Source: Prochlorococcus sp. MIT 1300 (GTDB lineage: Bacteria > Cyanobacteriota > Cyanobacteriia > PCC-6307 > Cyanobiaceae). From it: a DNA stretch of 64,000 bases. This document shows, one piece after another, positions 32,572 through 40,969 of this stretch. The position numbers and the translations under genes were made by a program. Numbering within the stretch: the stretch's first letter is position 1; the number at the start of each line of letters is the position of its first letter. The notes under the pieces are model-generated. The model worked only from the letters and a program-made list of their open reading frames with translations, ran no database searches and was not told the DNA's origin. The stretch covers positions 1,612,001 to 1,676,000 of the forward strand of contig NZ_CP139302.1 in assembly GCF_034092375.1 (NCBI RefSeq), read 5' to 3'.

Positions 32572-32691
32572 TTAAAAGAAGCCCGGAATAATCCAACCAA
32601 AAAAACCATAATTTATGGTTAAAGCTACTAGGCCAATCATGGCTAGACGAGCATTAATTAGTTCAGCATTCTTCCAATAGTTGTTGTTCAT
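32572..32691 (-). CDS. hli: High-light-inducible protein, divergent, 39 aa
   Basis: ATG 32691 overlaps the stop of the preceding hli gene (TAATG). The CAB motif is modified to AELINARLAMIGLVAL, without the usual Gly-Arg-Trp; the end is GWIIPGFF. May bind pigment less well or pair with another Hli. Encoded in the middle of the operon. Confidence 0.88.
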   Translation of the reverse strand: MNNNYWKNAELINARLAMIGLVALTINYGFFGWIIPGFF

Positions 32692-32894
32692 TAGAAGATT
32701 CCAGGGACTATGTTCCCAGTGGTTACATAGGCTCCGATTAGTGCAATAAAACCAATCATTGCCCAGCGACCATTGGCGAGTTCTGCTTCTTTGGAATAGC
32801 CCTTGTAGTTTTCTACTGGCTGAAGTCTGACTTCAGAAGCAAACATGTTTTGACGGTTGCCGTCTTCCGTCGTTGTATAAGAAGAAGATGTCAT
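32691..32894 (-). CDS. hli: High-light-inducible protein with N-terminal extension, 67 aa
   Basis: About 35 soluble residues (MTSSSYTTTEDGNRQNMFASEVRLQPVENYKGYS in parts) precede the CAB-like helix, which carries AELANGRWAMIGFIALIGAY and TTGNIVPGIF. Full-length core Hli of this kind are part of the conserved set in picocyanobacteria. Coupled to the next gene by a one-base overlap. Confidence 0.92.
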   Translation of the reverse strand: MTSSSYTTTEDGNRQNMFASEVRLQPVENYKGYSKEAELANGRWAMIGFIALIGAYVTTGNIVPGIF

Positions 32895-32903
32895 AATTCA
32901 GAT

Positions 32904-33050
32904 TTATACAACACCAGGAATGATTTGCCCTGTGGTCAAGTAGGCGCCAATAGCTGCAAAGAAGCCAAGCATTGCGGCCCATCCATTGATGCGTTCTGCT
33001 ATGAGCTTTTCAGGCTCGACAACAGTTTTAGTTTTTTGAGGTTGCTTCAT
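32904..33050 (-). CDS. hli: High-light-inducible protein, 48 aa
   Basis: First gene of hli cluster two, ATG 33050. Helix motif AERINGWAAMLGFFAAIGAY and TTGQIIPGVV; basic N-terminus (KQPQKTKT). Closest relative in the window is the 46-aa hli at 5286-5426, so both clusters begin with the same type of protein. Driven by the HLR1-like promoter about 65 bases upstream. Confidence 0.92.
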   Translation of the reverse strand: MKQPQKTKTVVEPEKLIAERINGWAAMLGFFAAIGAYLTTGQIIPGVV

Positions 33051-33114
33051 CAGAAGAGCCTTTAATAGAGACTGATAAATATGTGAGAAGCCGACTGGGC
33101 CGGCTTGTTAAGAA

Positions 33115-33143
33115 GTATAACGCAGATTGTTGCGAAGTGTGAC
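33115..33143 (-). promoter_or_regulatory. HLR1-like element and -10 box of hli cluster two
   Basis: Minus strand: GTCACACTTCGCAACAAT (33143-33126) then TTATAC (33120-33115). The 18-base element agrees with HLR1 at most informative positions and aligns with the cluster-one element, with the same spacing to the -10 box within one base. Confidence 0.65.
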
Positions 33144-33238
33144 GCCAGGCGGCTCTTTGCTATTTGGCTTCGGATAAACCTGATTGGTTTCCAATTGAGA
33201 ATAGCTTTAGTACAAGTCTTTTAAGTCATATTTTCTAG

Positions 33239-33412
33239 ATGAAACTGAATTTTGAAAAGGTAGTTGATCTTTATATGATCTCGAGGACTTGGCAAGATGC
33301 CCAGCAAGACTATTGGCTAATATTTTGTTTATTAATTACTAATCTAGTAATGGTTATTTTAAACAGTATAAGAATGCTAATAGTATATTCTACTTGTAAA
33401 AATAAAGCGTAG
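33239..33412 (+). CDS. Small single-TM protein
   Basis: 57 aa from ATG 33239 (MKLNFEKVVDLYMISRTWQD...). One membrane segment (YWLIFCLLITNLVMVILNSI, about 25-44). No strong ribosome site but the frame is clean and protein-like. Convergent with the NmrA-like gene. Function unknown. Confidence 0.5.
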   Translation: MKLNFEKVVDLYMISRTWQDAQQDYWLIFCLLITNLVMVILNSIRMLIVYSTCKNKA

Positions 33413-33426
33413 TTTATTGATTGCTA

Positions 33427-34473
33427 TTAGGACGCTATTATTGGTTTAAGTACTTTTTGAGAGTTAGGTATAGTTTTATTTACTTGAGGTGGTATTAGGC
33501 TAACGTTACCCTCTAGCCATTGCTCTAGTGAGGTCATTCTTATGCCCAATTCTGTTGAAAGTGTCTTTATTTTAGCCATGTCTACTCCGTAACCTGTTCT
33601 CTCTATCCAATCTGCCATTATTGCTATATCATGTTCCAGTAAATTAATAAAAGGGCGTGGAATCATGAAGTAATTAACTGTTTTATCTTTTAACCTTAGT
33701 ATGTTATCTAACAAGCTTGCCATTTGTTCACCTGTCATTTCTTCTCCAGCTATATTTAGTGATTTGCCCAATAACCTTTCAGGGTTTTTGATGGCAGCCA
33801 ATGCCCAAAGTCCAATATCTTTTACTGCGATTGTCTGCCATGGAGTCTTGGCATTTAATATACCTGGAAAAATATTTTTGGAGATTTGAATACCAGGTAA
33901 ATTAGTATTAAAGTTCTCAAAATAGCTTACTGGCCTAAGAATAGTAGTTATTCCTTGTAGCTCTTTAAGGCCAATATATTCTTCTATAGCCCACTTTGTT
34001 GCGAAATGCCCTGGAGCAGGATTGTTTTTTAATGGGTCTTTTGGTTTACATATAGAGCTAAAAATAAAGTGCTTGAGGAATCCATAAGATTCGATTTCTT
34101 TTATTGCATCAATTAAATTTCTTCCTTGAGCCAGTTCATAATTGCTAACCATGCTGCCGCGGCCAAGTATCCAGCCTTTAGTAGGAGTTGTGTTGCCAAA
34201 AATTCCGTATGCCCCATGAAAAGCTTCTAACAGACTTTTTTTATCCAGCAAATCTCCTTGAACAATTTCTACGTTTGGCAAAACAGACATTTCTAATGCA
34301 GTTTTGCTAAATGGGTTTCTTGTAATTGCTCGAATTTGGAATTCACCATTTTTAGAAAGATGTTGAACAACACCTTGACCTTGTCGACTTGTTGCCATCG
34401 TTACGGCAATAATCGGCTTGAAATGAGTTGGAGGGATTGATTTGAACTGCTGAAACCTTGTTTCTGGAATCAC
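33427..34473 (-). CDS. NmrA-like NAD(P)-binding reductase
   Basis: 348 aa. The nucleotide-binding start TMATSRQGQGVVQHLSKNGEFQIRAITRNP (about residues 24-53) fits NmrA-type atypical SDRs (GxxGxxG-like ATSRQGQGV), followed by VEIVQGDLLDKKSLLEAFHGAYGIFGNT. The catalytic Tyr-Lys pair of classic SDRs is not obvious, in line with NmrA-like sensors. Role unknown. Confidence 0.8.
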   Translation of the reverse strand: MIPETRFQQFKSIPPTHFKPIIAVTMATSRQGQGVVQHLSKNGEFQIRAITRNPFSKTALEMSVLPNVEIVQGDLLDKKSLLEAFHGAYGIFGNTTPTKGWILGRGSMVSNYELAQGRNLIDAIKEIESYGFLKHFIFSSICKPKDPLKNNPAPGHFATKWAIEEYIGLKELQGITTILRPVSYFENFNTNLPGIQISKNIFPGILNAKTPWQTIAVKDIGLWALAAIKNPERLLGKSLNIAGEEMTGEQMASLLDNILRLKDKTVNYFMIPRPFINLLEHDIAIMADWIERTGYGVDMAKIKTLSTELGIRMTSLEQWLEGNVSLIPPQVNKTIPNSQKVLKPIIAS

Positions 34474-35366
34474 CTAAGGCCGCCCTGAAATGAATTCTGA
34501 CAAAATGTAACGGGTGGGATGCCAAAGTGTGGGTTTGACGTAGTTGTGGCCCTTTAGGCGTCCTCCCTGGCTTCTATCCGCTGAGATTCTTGTTTTTTTG
34601 ACCTTGCTTCTGGCCTGTGTTGAATAGCTGAAGGGGACAAAGTGTCTTGGCGGTTGCGTAGCTTTCCCACTTATAGATTTAATTGTTTTCGAATAGTTAG
34701 TAAATATCCAACAAAACCTATCGCAATAGAGGTGTTTAACCTCCTAATAGCATTCCCTGTTACTTGGTTAAACAGATGACTGCTTTTGCGATTTCCATTT
34801 AACGTAAATCCCCATCGCCTGGCCTCCTAATCTCTACCTAAACTCTATGCTTAGGATTTAAAACCATCTGGATAAGCACAAATTGATATTTTTTAACTTT
34901 ATGCTTACATCAAGCTGCCTTTATTATTTTAAGATCTTTATAATCTGCTGTATCGATAGAAGTTGAAAAGAGCAAAATAGATTAATAATTAGGCCTTTCT
35001 CTTTAAATTGAAAACATGTTCTTTCTGAATTTCTTTCTTGTTTGACGAGCAAGTGTCTTTTAAAAATCCTATGAGATCAGTCCTTTGATGAACTCTTTGA
35101 AAATATTAGCGTGGCTCATGTCGATTGCTAAAATAGGTTAAATATTCATTAAATTTAACCTCGCAGATGGTTAGTATAGCTTGTATCAGGTTTCCTCTAA
35201 ATAGGACTCGCAATTATTTTTTCCACTTTGGAGAAGAAGAAGTTAAATAGAGGCTAAAACGCAATATATATAAGCCTAGTCAGTTTTAACAAATCATTTA
35301 CTCCAAGTTAAATTATACTCCTTGTTTCTTCTTTGCCTCGATTTGCTGCCTTCGTTCTACTCATGG
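34474..35366. other. Long AT-rich spacer
   Basis: About 890 bases between two minus-strand genes. I see no credible ORF above 25 codons with a start, no tRNA and no strong hairpin. Confidence 0.4.
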
Positions 35367-35966
35367 CTAAAGTTCCTTTGAAAGTCCCTTTATACAATGA
35401 ATAGTTCCATCCGATGCTTTATAGCTCTCTTCTATTATCTTCCCATCCATAACTATGATTTTTATCAATTGAGAATGTAATGGAACTATATTATCTGATA
35501 AATCCTTGTTGGAAATTAAAGGTTTTTTTTCTAGCTTCGTATTGTAAGGGTCCTCTGTAATCGCAATGATCTCAGGAGGGTTGGCGTATAGATCGCTGAA
35601 CAGGCTTCTTTCTTCTATATCTTTTAGGATTGCCATATATTCTTCTTCTTCTTCTTGGCGAATAGCTATTTCATCTTTTAGATGATTATTTATGTTTTCA
35701 TCTTCGCTACTTGCATCATTTCTTAGGTTGCTAATTTCATCAAACTTATTTTCTTTTTCGTTAGAGTATTCATCCTCAAGAGTTAAGAGTTCTGCTTGAC
35801 TTACTTGCGGATCAGATTCTTTTTCTGGCTTGGGTTCAAGTGTTATTTCGGTGTTAGGGTTTTCAGCGAAAGAATTGCATATCTTCTTTTGAACTTCTTC
35901 TAAAACAGCATCTACCAGCTTGTAATTTTCAAGATACCTTTCCTTGAATGACCACTTAATGCCCAT
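35367..35966 (-). CDS. Acidic, low-complexity hypothetical protein
   Basis: 199 aa, very acidic in the middle (EKENKFDEISNLRNDASSEDENINN, then IRQEEEEEYMAILKDIEERS), with a basic start (KWSFKERYLENYKLVDAVLEEVQKK) and a beta-like C-terminus (IKIIVMDGKIIEESYKASDGTIHCI). Mostly disordered or coiled coil. No known family. Isolated gene. Confidence 0.6.
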   Translation of the reverse strand: MGIKWSFKERYLENYKLVDAVLEEVQKKICNSFAENPNTEITLEPKPEKESDPQVSQAELLTLEDEYSNEKENKFDEISNLRNDASSEDENINNHLKDEIAIRQEEEEEYMAILKDIEERSLFSDLYANPPEIIAITEDPYNTKLEKKPLISNKDLSDNIVPLHSQLIKIIVMDGKIIEESYKASDGTIHCIKGLSKEL

Positions 35967-36154
35967 CAGTTGACATTTTAATTGTTTGAAAGATACCTAA
36001 TTTTTTTTAGTCTCGCTCATCTAAGACGTCCAACAGCGGGTCGAGTCAGATTCGGATTTGATTCCGATGTGTCAATGGTTAATCGGCCTAAAGAGTCCTA
36101 CAGGAGCTCGTGTTTGGACTAAACTGCAACACATAAGAGTCTCTAGTCGCTGGT

Positions 36155-36763
36155 TTGATTACTTTCTTTTTTCTTCTTCTACTCCTCCTCGGGATCCCCT
36201 TGGCTGGTTCAGCTTGGGTATTGATGACTAATAAAGGTGAGAAGGCTAATGCAATTAAATTGCTCTTAGGCGAAATCTGGAAAAATTTAAAGGAGTTATT
36301 TGCAAATCTTGCCAAGTTATATCTAGCGGCCGAGGAGTTTATTAAGGAATTAACAGGTAACACTGAGGGAGGTAAATCTTTATCGAACTCAACTCCCATA
36401 GCAGAGCCAACTCCTGTAGCAGAGCCAACTCCTGTGGCAGAGCCAACTCCTGTGGCAGAGCCAACTCCTGTGGCAGAGCCAACTCCTGTGGCAGAGCCAA
36501 CTCCTGTAGCAGAGCCAACTCCTGTAGCAGAGCCAACTCCTGTAGCAGAGCCAACTCCTGTAGCAGAGCCAACTCCTGTAGCAGAGCCAACTCCTGTGGC
36601 AGAGCCAACTCCTGTGGCAGAGCCAACTCCTGTAGCAGAGCCAACTCCTGTGGCAGAGCCAACTCCTGTAGTCCAGCAGTTACAGGAAACAATTGGTCAA
36701 CAAGAAACTCCAGCTGACAATGCTCCTGATCGGTTAAGCCAAGATCTCAATCAACCTAATTAG
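36155..36763 (+). CDS. Membrane-anchored (AEPTPV) repeat protein
   Basis: 202 aa from TTG 36155. A hydrophobic N-terminus (ITFFFLLLLLLGIPLAGSAWVLM) anchors it, followed by an amphipathic helical part (KLLLGEIWKNLKELFANLAKLYLAAEEFI) and then 15 exact copies of AEPTPV. The Pro-rich stretch would be an extended spacer in the periplasm or cytoplasm, like TonB-type linkers; the last 30 residues are soluble. No TonB domain follows. Function unknown. Confidence 0.65.
   Translation: MITFFFLLLLLLGIPLAGSAWVLMTNKGEKANAIKLLLGEIWKNLKELFANLAKLYLAAEEFIKELTGNTEGGKSLSNSTPIAEPTPVAEPTPVAEPTPVAEPTPVAEPTPVAEPTPVAEPTPVAEPTPVAEPTPVAEPTPVAEPTPVAEPTPVAEPTPVAEPTPVAEPTPVVQQLQETIGQQETPADNAPDRLSQDLNQPN
36401..36670 (+). 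repeat. 18-bp tandem repeat, 15 copies
   Basis: GCAGAGCCAACTCCTGTA or ...GTG repeats 15 times with only a synonymous third-base change (GTA/GTG). Near identity of the units implies recent expansion or conversion. Confidence 0.95.
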
Positions 36764-36944
36764 TCAACCTAATAATGGTTTAGAGCAAAATGGTGTTGGT
36801 ACTTAACTAATTGAGTTGGTAAATAAGCCTTAAAGGAAAATCCACAGCTAGTTAAAAGAATATTCCTTAATTCCTTTTAGATTTTTTTTGAGGGATTCTG
36901 AAGACAATGATTAGAATCAATTCATATATGTCCAATCTAATTCT

Positions 36945-37385
36945 ATGAATAGAGCTTCTTGGCCAGCTGTGATTACCCTTTTATCTTCGATAGGCCTTTT
37001 TGGTTGTCTTCTTCAGAAGCCATCTTCTGAAATGAAGAAACCTGTTGTAGAAACATTGGTGTCTGCTACTGCCTCGTGGAATGGTGATATCTATGCTTAT
37101 CCCAAAGGTCAGGCTGAAATTACATTGCTAAGGATAATTGCTCCTAGTGGTTTTAGGACACCTGTGCACACTCATCCTCAACCTGGTATTGCTCATGTGA
37201 TTAAGGGTGATCTTGAATGTGTCGTAAAGGCAGATAAAACACTAAGAGTTTCCTCAGGAGACAGCTTCCCAACTACAGCAGGAGATGTACCGCATTATTG
37301 CGAAAATATTGGTAAACAAGACGCTATTTTGCACATTTTTTATGCGGGGAGTCAGGGTCAACCTGTCACGATACCAGTGAAGTAA
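36945..37385 (+). CDS. Cupin-domain lipoprotein
   Basis: 146 aa. N-terminal lipobox-like signal (ITLLSSIGLFGC, Cys at about residue 21), then a cupin-2 domain: PSGFRTPVHTHPQPGIAHVIKGDLECVV (two His and Glu-region), GDSFPTTAGDVPHYCEN. His residues in HTHP and PHY are probable metal ligands. Outer-face lipoprotein of unknown substrate. Confidence 0.8.
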   Translation: MNRASWPAVITLLSSIGLFGCLLQKPSSEMKKPVVETLVSATASWNGDIYAYPKGQAEITLLRIIAPSGFRTPVHTHPQPGIAHVIKGDLECVVKADKTLRVSSGDSFPTTAGDVPHYCENIGKQDAILHIFYAGSQGQPVTIPVK

Positions 37386-37389
37386 AGTA

Positions 37390-37398
37390 GGGGGGGGG
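37390..37398. repeat. G9 homopolymer
   Basis: Nine consecutive G just after the cupin stop. Long G runs are rare in AT-rich genomes and could vary in length. Confidence 0.7.
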
Positions 37399-37537
37399 TT
37401 GAATTAGTGCACAAATATTTATTATTCCCTCGGTAAACTTTTGGTGTTTTTTATAAGTTCAGATCTGATCTCATTGCCTTTTGCTTTGTAAAAAGCAAAG
37501 TAAAGAAGTTTAAGTTTCCTTTGTATCCTTTAAGTAT

Positions 37538-38935
37538 TTATTCTTCCAGCATTTGTTTTATAAGGCTCTTAAAGTGATCTCCTCTTTCTTCGTAACTCTT
37601 GTATTGGTCAAAGCTAGAGCAAGCAGGAGATAAAATTAGACTTTTAGCATTTAATCTTTGAGTTAGTTCTCTTGCCTTGCGCACTGCTTCGGTTAATTCT
37701 AAGCAGCACAAGAGTTCTCCAGTAAACCCTGAATTAGCAAGTACATTTTTTAATTCATTTGCGGCTTCGCCGAAAAGCACTATTCCGCACGCCTTTTCCT
37801 GAATCTTTTTTGCCCAATCGCTGGGACTTATACCTTTCTTAACTCTGCCACCACATACAACTATTGCTGGTTCTTGAATAGCATCTATTCCCACAATTGA
37901 TGCATCAAAATTAGTTGCCTTGCTGTCATTGAATATTAATAAGTTATGCATATTGCCTATATACTCTAGTCGATGTTTTACCCCGCTAAAGCTATTAAGG
38001 CTTTCCGCAATCTCCTCGGGTTTTATGCCTACTTGCAGGGCAGCGGCGGTAGCTAAAAGTAGATTTTGAAGGTTGTGTTGTCCAGGGAGAGAAAAATTTG
38101 AGGTGTGAAAAAGCTTTTCCCCCTTCGCAACGACTATATCGTTTTCATTGATCCAGATATCTGCAGGATATTTTTGTCTATCAGGTCCCTTTGTGCTAAT
38201 CCAAATACATTTATTCCATGCCTGCGCTTGTTTAACTAGCTCCGGGTCATCTCCGTTTAGTATTCTTATTGTAGATCTCTCAAGAAGCCCCTTTTTGATG
38301 TCTCGATATCTTTGAAAGGTCTTATGTCTTTCAAGATGATCAGGGGTTATATTGGTCCAAATTCCAATTTGTGGATATATTTGAGGTGAAGCTTCGATTT
38401 GATAGCTACTTAGTTCCATTACAAGCCACTCAAGATCTTTTAACTCTTTAGTCTTTGAAGCTAACGATTTAAGTGCAATTTCGCAAGCAGGATTGCCCAT
38501 ATTTCCTCCCATAATTGCAGCTATACCATTTGCTTTTAAAATATGATTTAGTAAATGAGTTACAGTCGTTTTCCCATTTGTTCCTGTTATTCCTATCCAA
38601 GGATGATGATTTAGATGCTCCCATGCGAGAGTCACTTCACTTTTAATACACACTCCTTTCTCCCTAAGGCTAACAAGGGTAGGGTGATCCCAATGAACCC
38701 CTGGACTGATGATTATTGATTGAGTATTGTTTAACCAAGGAGTAGAATTTGGAATTGTAAGTTGCGTGCCAAGCCTCACCTCTATCCCTTCTAGAGATAG
38801 CTCTTCAGCGATAGCTTTTAGTGAGGTTTCTTTGGATTCCTCTAGTACTACAACTTTGTGACCTTGATGGTTAAGAAGCCTTGCGGCTCCAATCCCTGAT
38901 CGGCCAAGGCCAATGATTAAAAAAGTTGATATCAA
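37538..38935 (-). CDS. murD: UDP-N-acetylmuramoylalanine-D-glutamate ligase
   Basis: 465 aa, TTG start at 38935. N-terminal IIGLGRSGIGAARLL (UDP-substrate domain), central ATP motif GITGTNGKTTVTHLL, conserved NITPDHLERH (Mg-binding His/Asp region) and C-terminal LILSPACSSFDQYKSYEERGDHF, typical of MurD. Adds D-Glu to UDP-MurNAc-L-Ala in the cytoplasm for peptidoglycan. Upstream spacer carries tRNA-Val. Confidence 0.95.
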   Translation of the reverse strand: MISTFLIIGLGRSGIGAARLLNHQGHKVVVLEESKETSLKAIAEELSLEGIEVRLGTQLTIPNSTPWLNNTQSIIISPGVHWDHPTLVSLREKGVCIKSEVTLAWEHLNHHPWIGITGTNGKTTVTHLLNHILKANGIAAIMGGNMGNPACEIALKSLASKTKELKDLEWLVMELSSYQIEASPQIYPQIGIWTNITPDHLERHKTFQRYRDIKKGLLERSTIRILNGDDPELVKQAQAWNKCIWISTKGPDRQKYPADIWINENDIVVAKGEKLFHTSNFSLPGQHNLQNLLLATAAALQVGIKPEEIAESLNSFSGVKHRLEYIGNMHNLLIFNDSKATNFDASIVGIDAIQEPAIVVCGGRVKKGISPSDWAKKIQEKACGIVLFGEAANELKNVLANSGFTGELLCCLELTEAVRKARELTQRLNAKSLILSPACSSFDQYKSYEERGDHFKSLIKQMLEE

Positions 38936-39301
38936 AGGCTTTTAATTTCTAATTTGTACGTTAACTCCTTATTAGGGAGAATAATCATTTTTCAAATTAA
39001 CTTCAAGAGTTTGAATGTTTGCTCGGATTTGTCTTCAAAAGCAGTTTTTGAATAAATACTGACTTCCCCCTCGCAACTTTTCTGACTTTTTTGGTTTTTT
39101 CAAAGTCAGGCTAGAAACTTACTAGTCAGCACTGTCCGTTTGGAGCAACGAAGTGGTTTTCAATTTAAGGAAACTTGAGGACGAAATATGGGAATACAGC
39201 TTGATCGAATATTTGATTACTCGTAATGGTTTTAGTAGCTCAAAAAAACTGATGAGCTGCATTGCGCTCACTTTTTTGATTTGGTACTCGAAGGGGTTTT
39301 G

Positions 39302-39310
39302 CCCCCCCCC
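39302..39310. repeat. C9 homopolymer
   Basis: Nine consecutive C followed by TCAGGAGG and a second C-rich stretch (GGCCCCCTGG) about 20 bases on. Near the end of tRNA-Val. Confidence 0.7.
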
Positions 39311-39361
39311 TCAGGAGGTTTTGTGCAGGCCCCCTGGCTTGGCGTTCTTGCTTGGCTTAAT

Positions 39362-39432
39362 GGGCGATACTGGAATCGAACCAGTGACTCCTACCGTGTC
39401 AAGGTAGTGCTCTACCTCTGAGCTAATCGCCC
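39362..39432 (-). tRNA. trnV: tRNA-Val (anticodon GAC)
   Basis: Minus-strand cloverleaf: acceptor GGGCGAT/ATCGCCC, D-arm GCTC-AGAGGTA-GAGC, anticodon arm CTACC-TTGACAC-GGTAG with GAC, T-arm ACTGG-TTCGATT-CCAGT. 71 nt without encoded CCA. Reads GUC/GUU codons. Confidence 0.97.
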
Positions 39433-39507
39433 TAAAAAGATCAATCGGTCCAGGTTATAAGACTGAATATCTGCAACTGAAATTAGCAGCTCGCCTCGAA
39501 GCGTTGT

Positions 39508-40302
39508 TTAGTTGCGTAGCAATTCAACTCGCCACCTTTGACGTTTGGTTGTTTCGAAACAGAGCACTTCGACTGTGCCGCGTCCATCAAGTTGTAGACG
39601 GTCACCGATTTCAACGTTTTGGCTAGGTTGCTTGATTGGGTTCCAGTTCAGTCTTAGGGACCCAGCCTTGATTTGGTTAACTATCTTTCCTCGGGAAAGT
39701 CCAAATCCTGCTGAGGCGATTGAGTCGACTCTTAAGGAAGCTTCTATAGTTGTTAGCTTTTTACTTAAACGTTTTGAAGGCAAACTTAATTGCTCCAACT
39801 CCACGCCTTCGAATGAAATTTGTACATCTCTGATCATTCCTATTTTTTGATGCAGCATTACTCCTGCCTCTGGAGTGCAAATAGCTTGAGCGCCTCTGTC
39901 ACCAATGACCCAGATGTCGCCTAACTCACCAGGTGGGCATCCCATGTTTTCCAAGGAGGCTCTGAAGTCCTTTGAGGTTGGATTGTCGAAGAGAAAATTG
40001 CCTTTAATCAACAGACCTGCAATAGGTGCTTGTTTTTCTACTTCCTGGAAAATAGTTTTATTTTCCTCTCGACTACATAGCAATCTTTGACGTTCGGCTG
40101 CAGGATGCCCTCCATAAGCATGCCAATTAAGTTCGCAAAGGGTAGAGAATTTTCTCAGTGCTTCTTCTCTAAGAGGCGCAGGAATAAATTCGCTCCAGAT
40201 AGGTTGCCAGGTATTTAGTACCTTTTCTGCCTGGGCAACAATCCCTTCCATTCCTTTTAAATCCTTGCAGCCCTTTAAAAGCTCCTTCTTGGGCAAGTTC
40301 AC
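39508..40302 (-). CDS. Photosystem II S4-domain protein
   Basis: 264 aa. C-terminal S4 RNA-binding domain (SIASAGFGLSRGKIVNQIKAGSLRLNWNPIKQPSQNVEIGDRLQL, about 196-242) and N-terminal conserved region (WHAYGGHPAAERQRLLCS). Matches the cyanobacterial/plastid family linked to PSII repair, related to YlmH. Starts inside the stop of the upstream gene (4-base overlap). Confidence 0.9.
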   Translation of the reverse strand: MNLPKKELLKGCKDLKGMEGIVAQAEKVLNTWQPIWSEFIPAPLREEALRKFSTLCELNWHAYGGHPAAERQRLLCSREENKTIFQEVEKQAPIAGLLIKGNFLFDNPTSKDFRASLENMGCPPGELGDIWVIGDRGAQAICTPEAGVMLHQKIGMIRDVQISFEGVELEQLSLPSKRLSKKLTTIEASLRVDSIASAGFGLSRGKIVNQIKAGSLRLNWNPIKQPSQNVEIGDRLQLDGRGTVEVLCFETTKRQRWRVELLRN

Positions 40303-40868
40303 GTATCACTAAGGCCTACAACTTCGAGAGGCTCTGCCTCCTGAACAAGTCGCCAAGGGAGCTCAACTCCTACCGGAGTTTCTAAAAACAGCAGCCACTC
40401 GCCTCTTTCATTCCTTTGGCGAAGACTGCGCAAATCATCTTCATTGGCAGTATTGACGCTTATAGCTCCTGCGTAACTGCCCAGCCAGCCGGAGGCCATG
40501 CCTAGGAGGCTCCCAAAAATTGATTCTCCCCAGGAAGGAAGGCCAAGATTTGTGAATGTTTTTAGACCTGTCATTTGGCTGAAAATTAGCCCCGCCAAGA
40601 ATCCAAAAGGCATAAGCCAAACAGCCATAGTCTTCTGGCGTTGCTTTCGAGACAACTTTGGATTTAGCAAGCTAATTGCATTTATTTCAACAACCTCAAG
40701 TTGTGTTGATGGATTGATCTCCTTGAGATCTGTTGATTCTTCCACCCTATCTTGTTGAGAAGGCCTAATTAATTTGCATTTGTTTAAAGGTGTTGTGGCT
40801 TCAAGGAGATTGTCAAACAGCTTCTGAGCTGTTGTCTGATTGGGTAGCACTACGACGCAAATTGGCAA
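40299..40868 (-). CDS. Membrane protein upstream of the PSII S4 gene
   Basis: 189 aa. Hydrophobic segments at about 82-100 (VWLMPFGFLAGLIFSQMTG) and 113-134 (WGESIFGSLLGMASGWLGSYAG), flanked by soluble parts; the C-terminus (LFLETPVGVELPWRLVQEAEPLEVVGL) is beta-like. A conserved cyanobacterial gene type in this position, I believe, but unnamed. Translationally coupled to the S4 gene. Confidence 0.7.
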   Translation of the reverse strand: MPICVVVLPNQTTAQKLFDNLLEATTPLNKCKLIRPSQQDRVEESTDLKEINPSTQLEVVEINAISLLNPKLSRKQRQKTMAVWLMPFGFLAGLIFSQMTGLKTFTNLGLPSWGESIFGSLLGMASGWLGSYAGAISVNTANEDDLRSLRQRNERGEWLLFLETPVGVELPWRLVQEAEPLEVVGLSDT

Positions 40869-40969
40869 GATTAATTCCTCAATTGTGTGAATTCAGCATC
40901 CTTACCGTTAGGAAAAAAGCTAAGGCTGAATAGCTCCCTACAGTTCCTTTGGCAAGTCTTGCGCCTTTG

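Noticed and set aside
36342-36692. 116-codon minus-strand Leu/Gln repeat ORF
   Set aside because: It is the complement of the 18-bp AEPTPV repeat; open only because the unit has no stop on that strand.
39082-39109. Inverted repeat CTGACTTT/AAAGTCAG as a tRNA terminator
   Set aside because: Stem is short and AT-rich and no U-tract follows on the tRNA strand, so I do not call it.
39153-39407. 84-codon plus-strand ORF ending in tRNA-Val
   Set aside because: Runs through the C9 run and into the tRNA gene on the other strand; not a protein.
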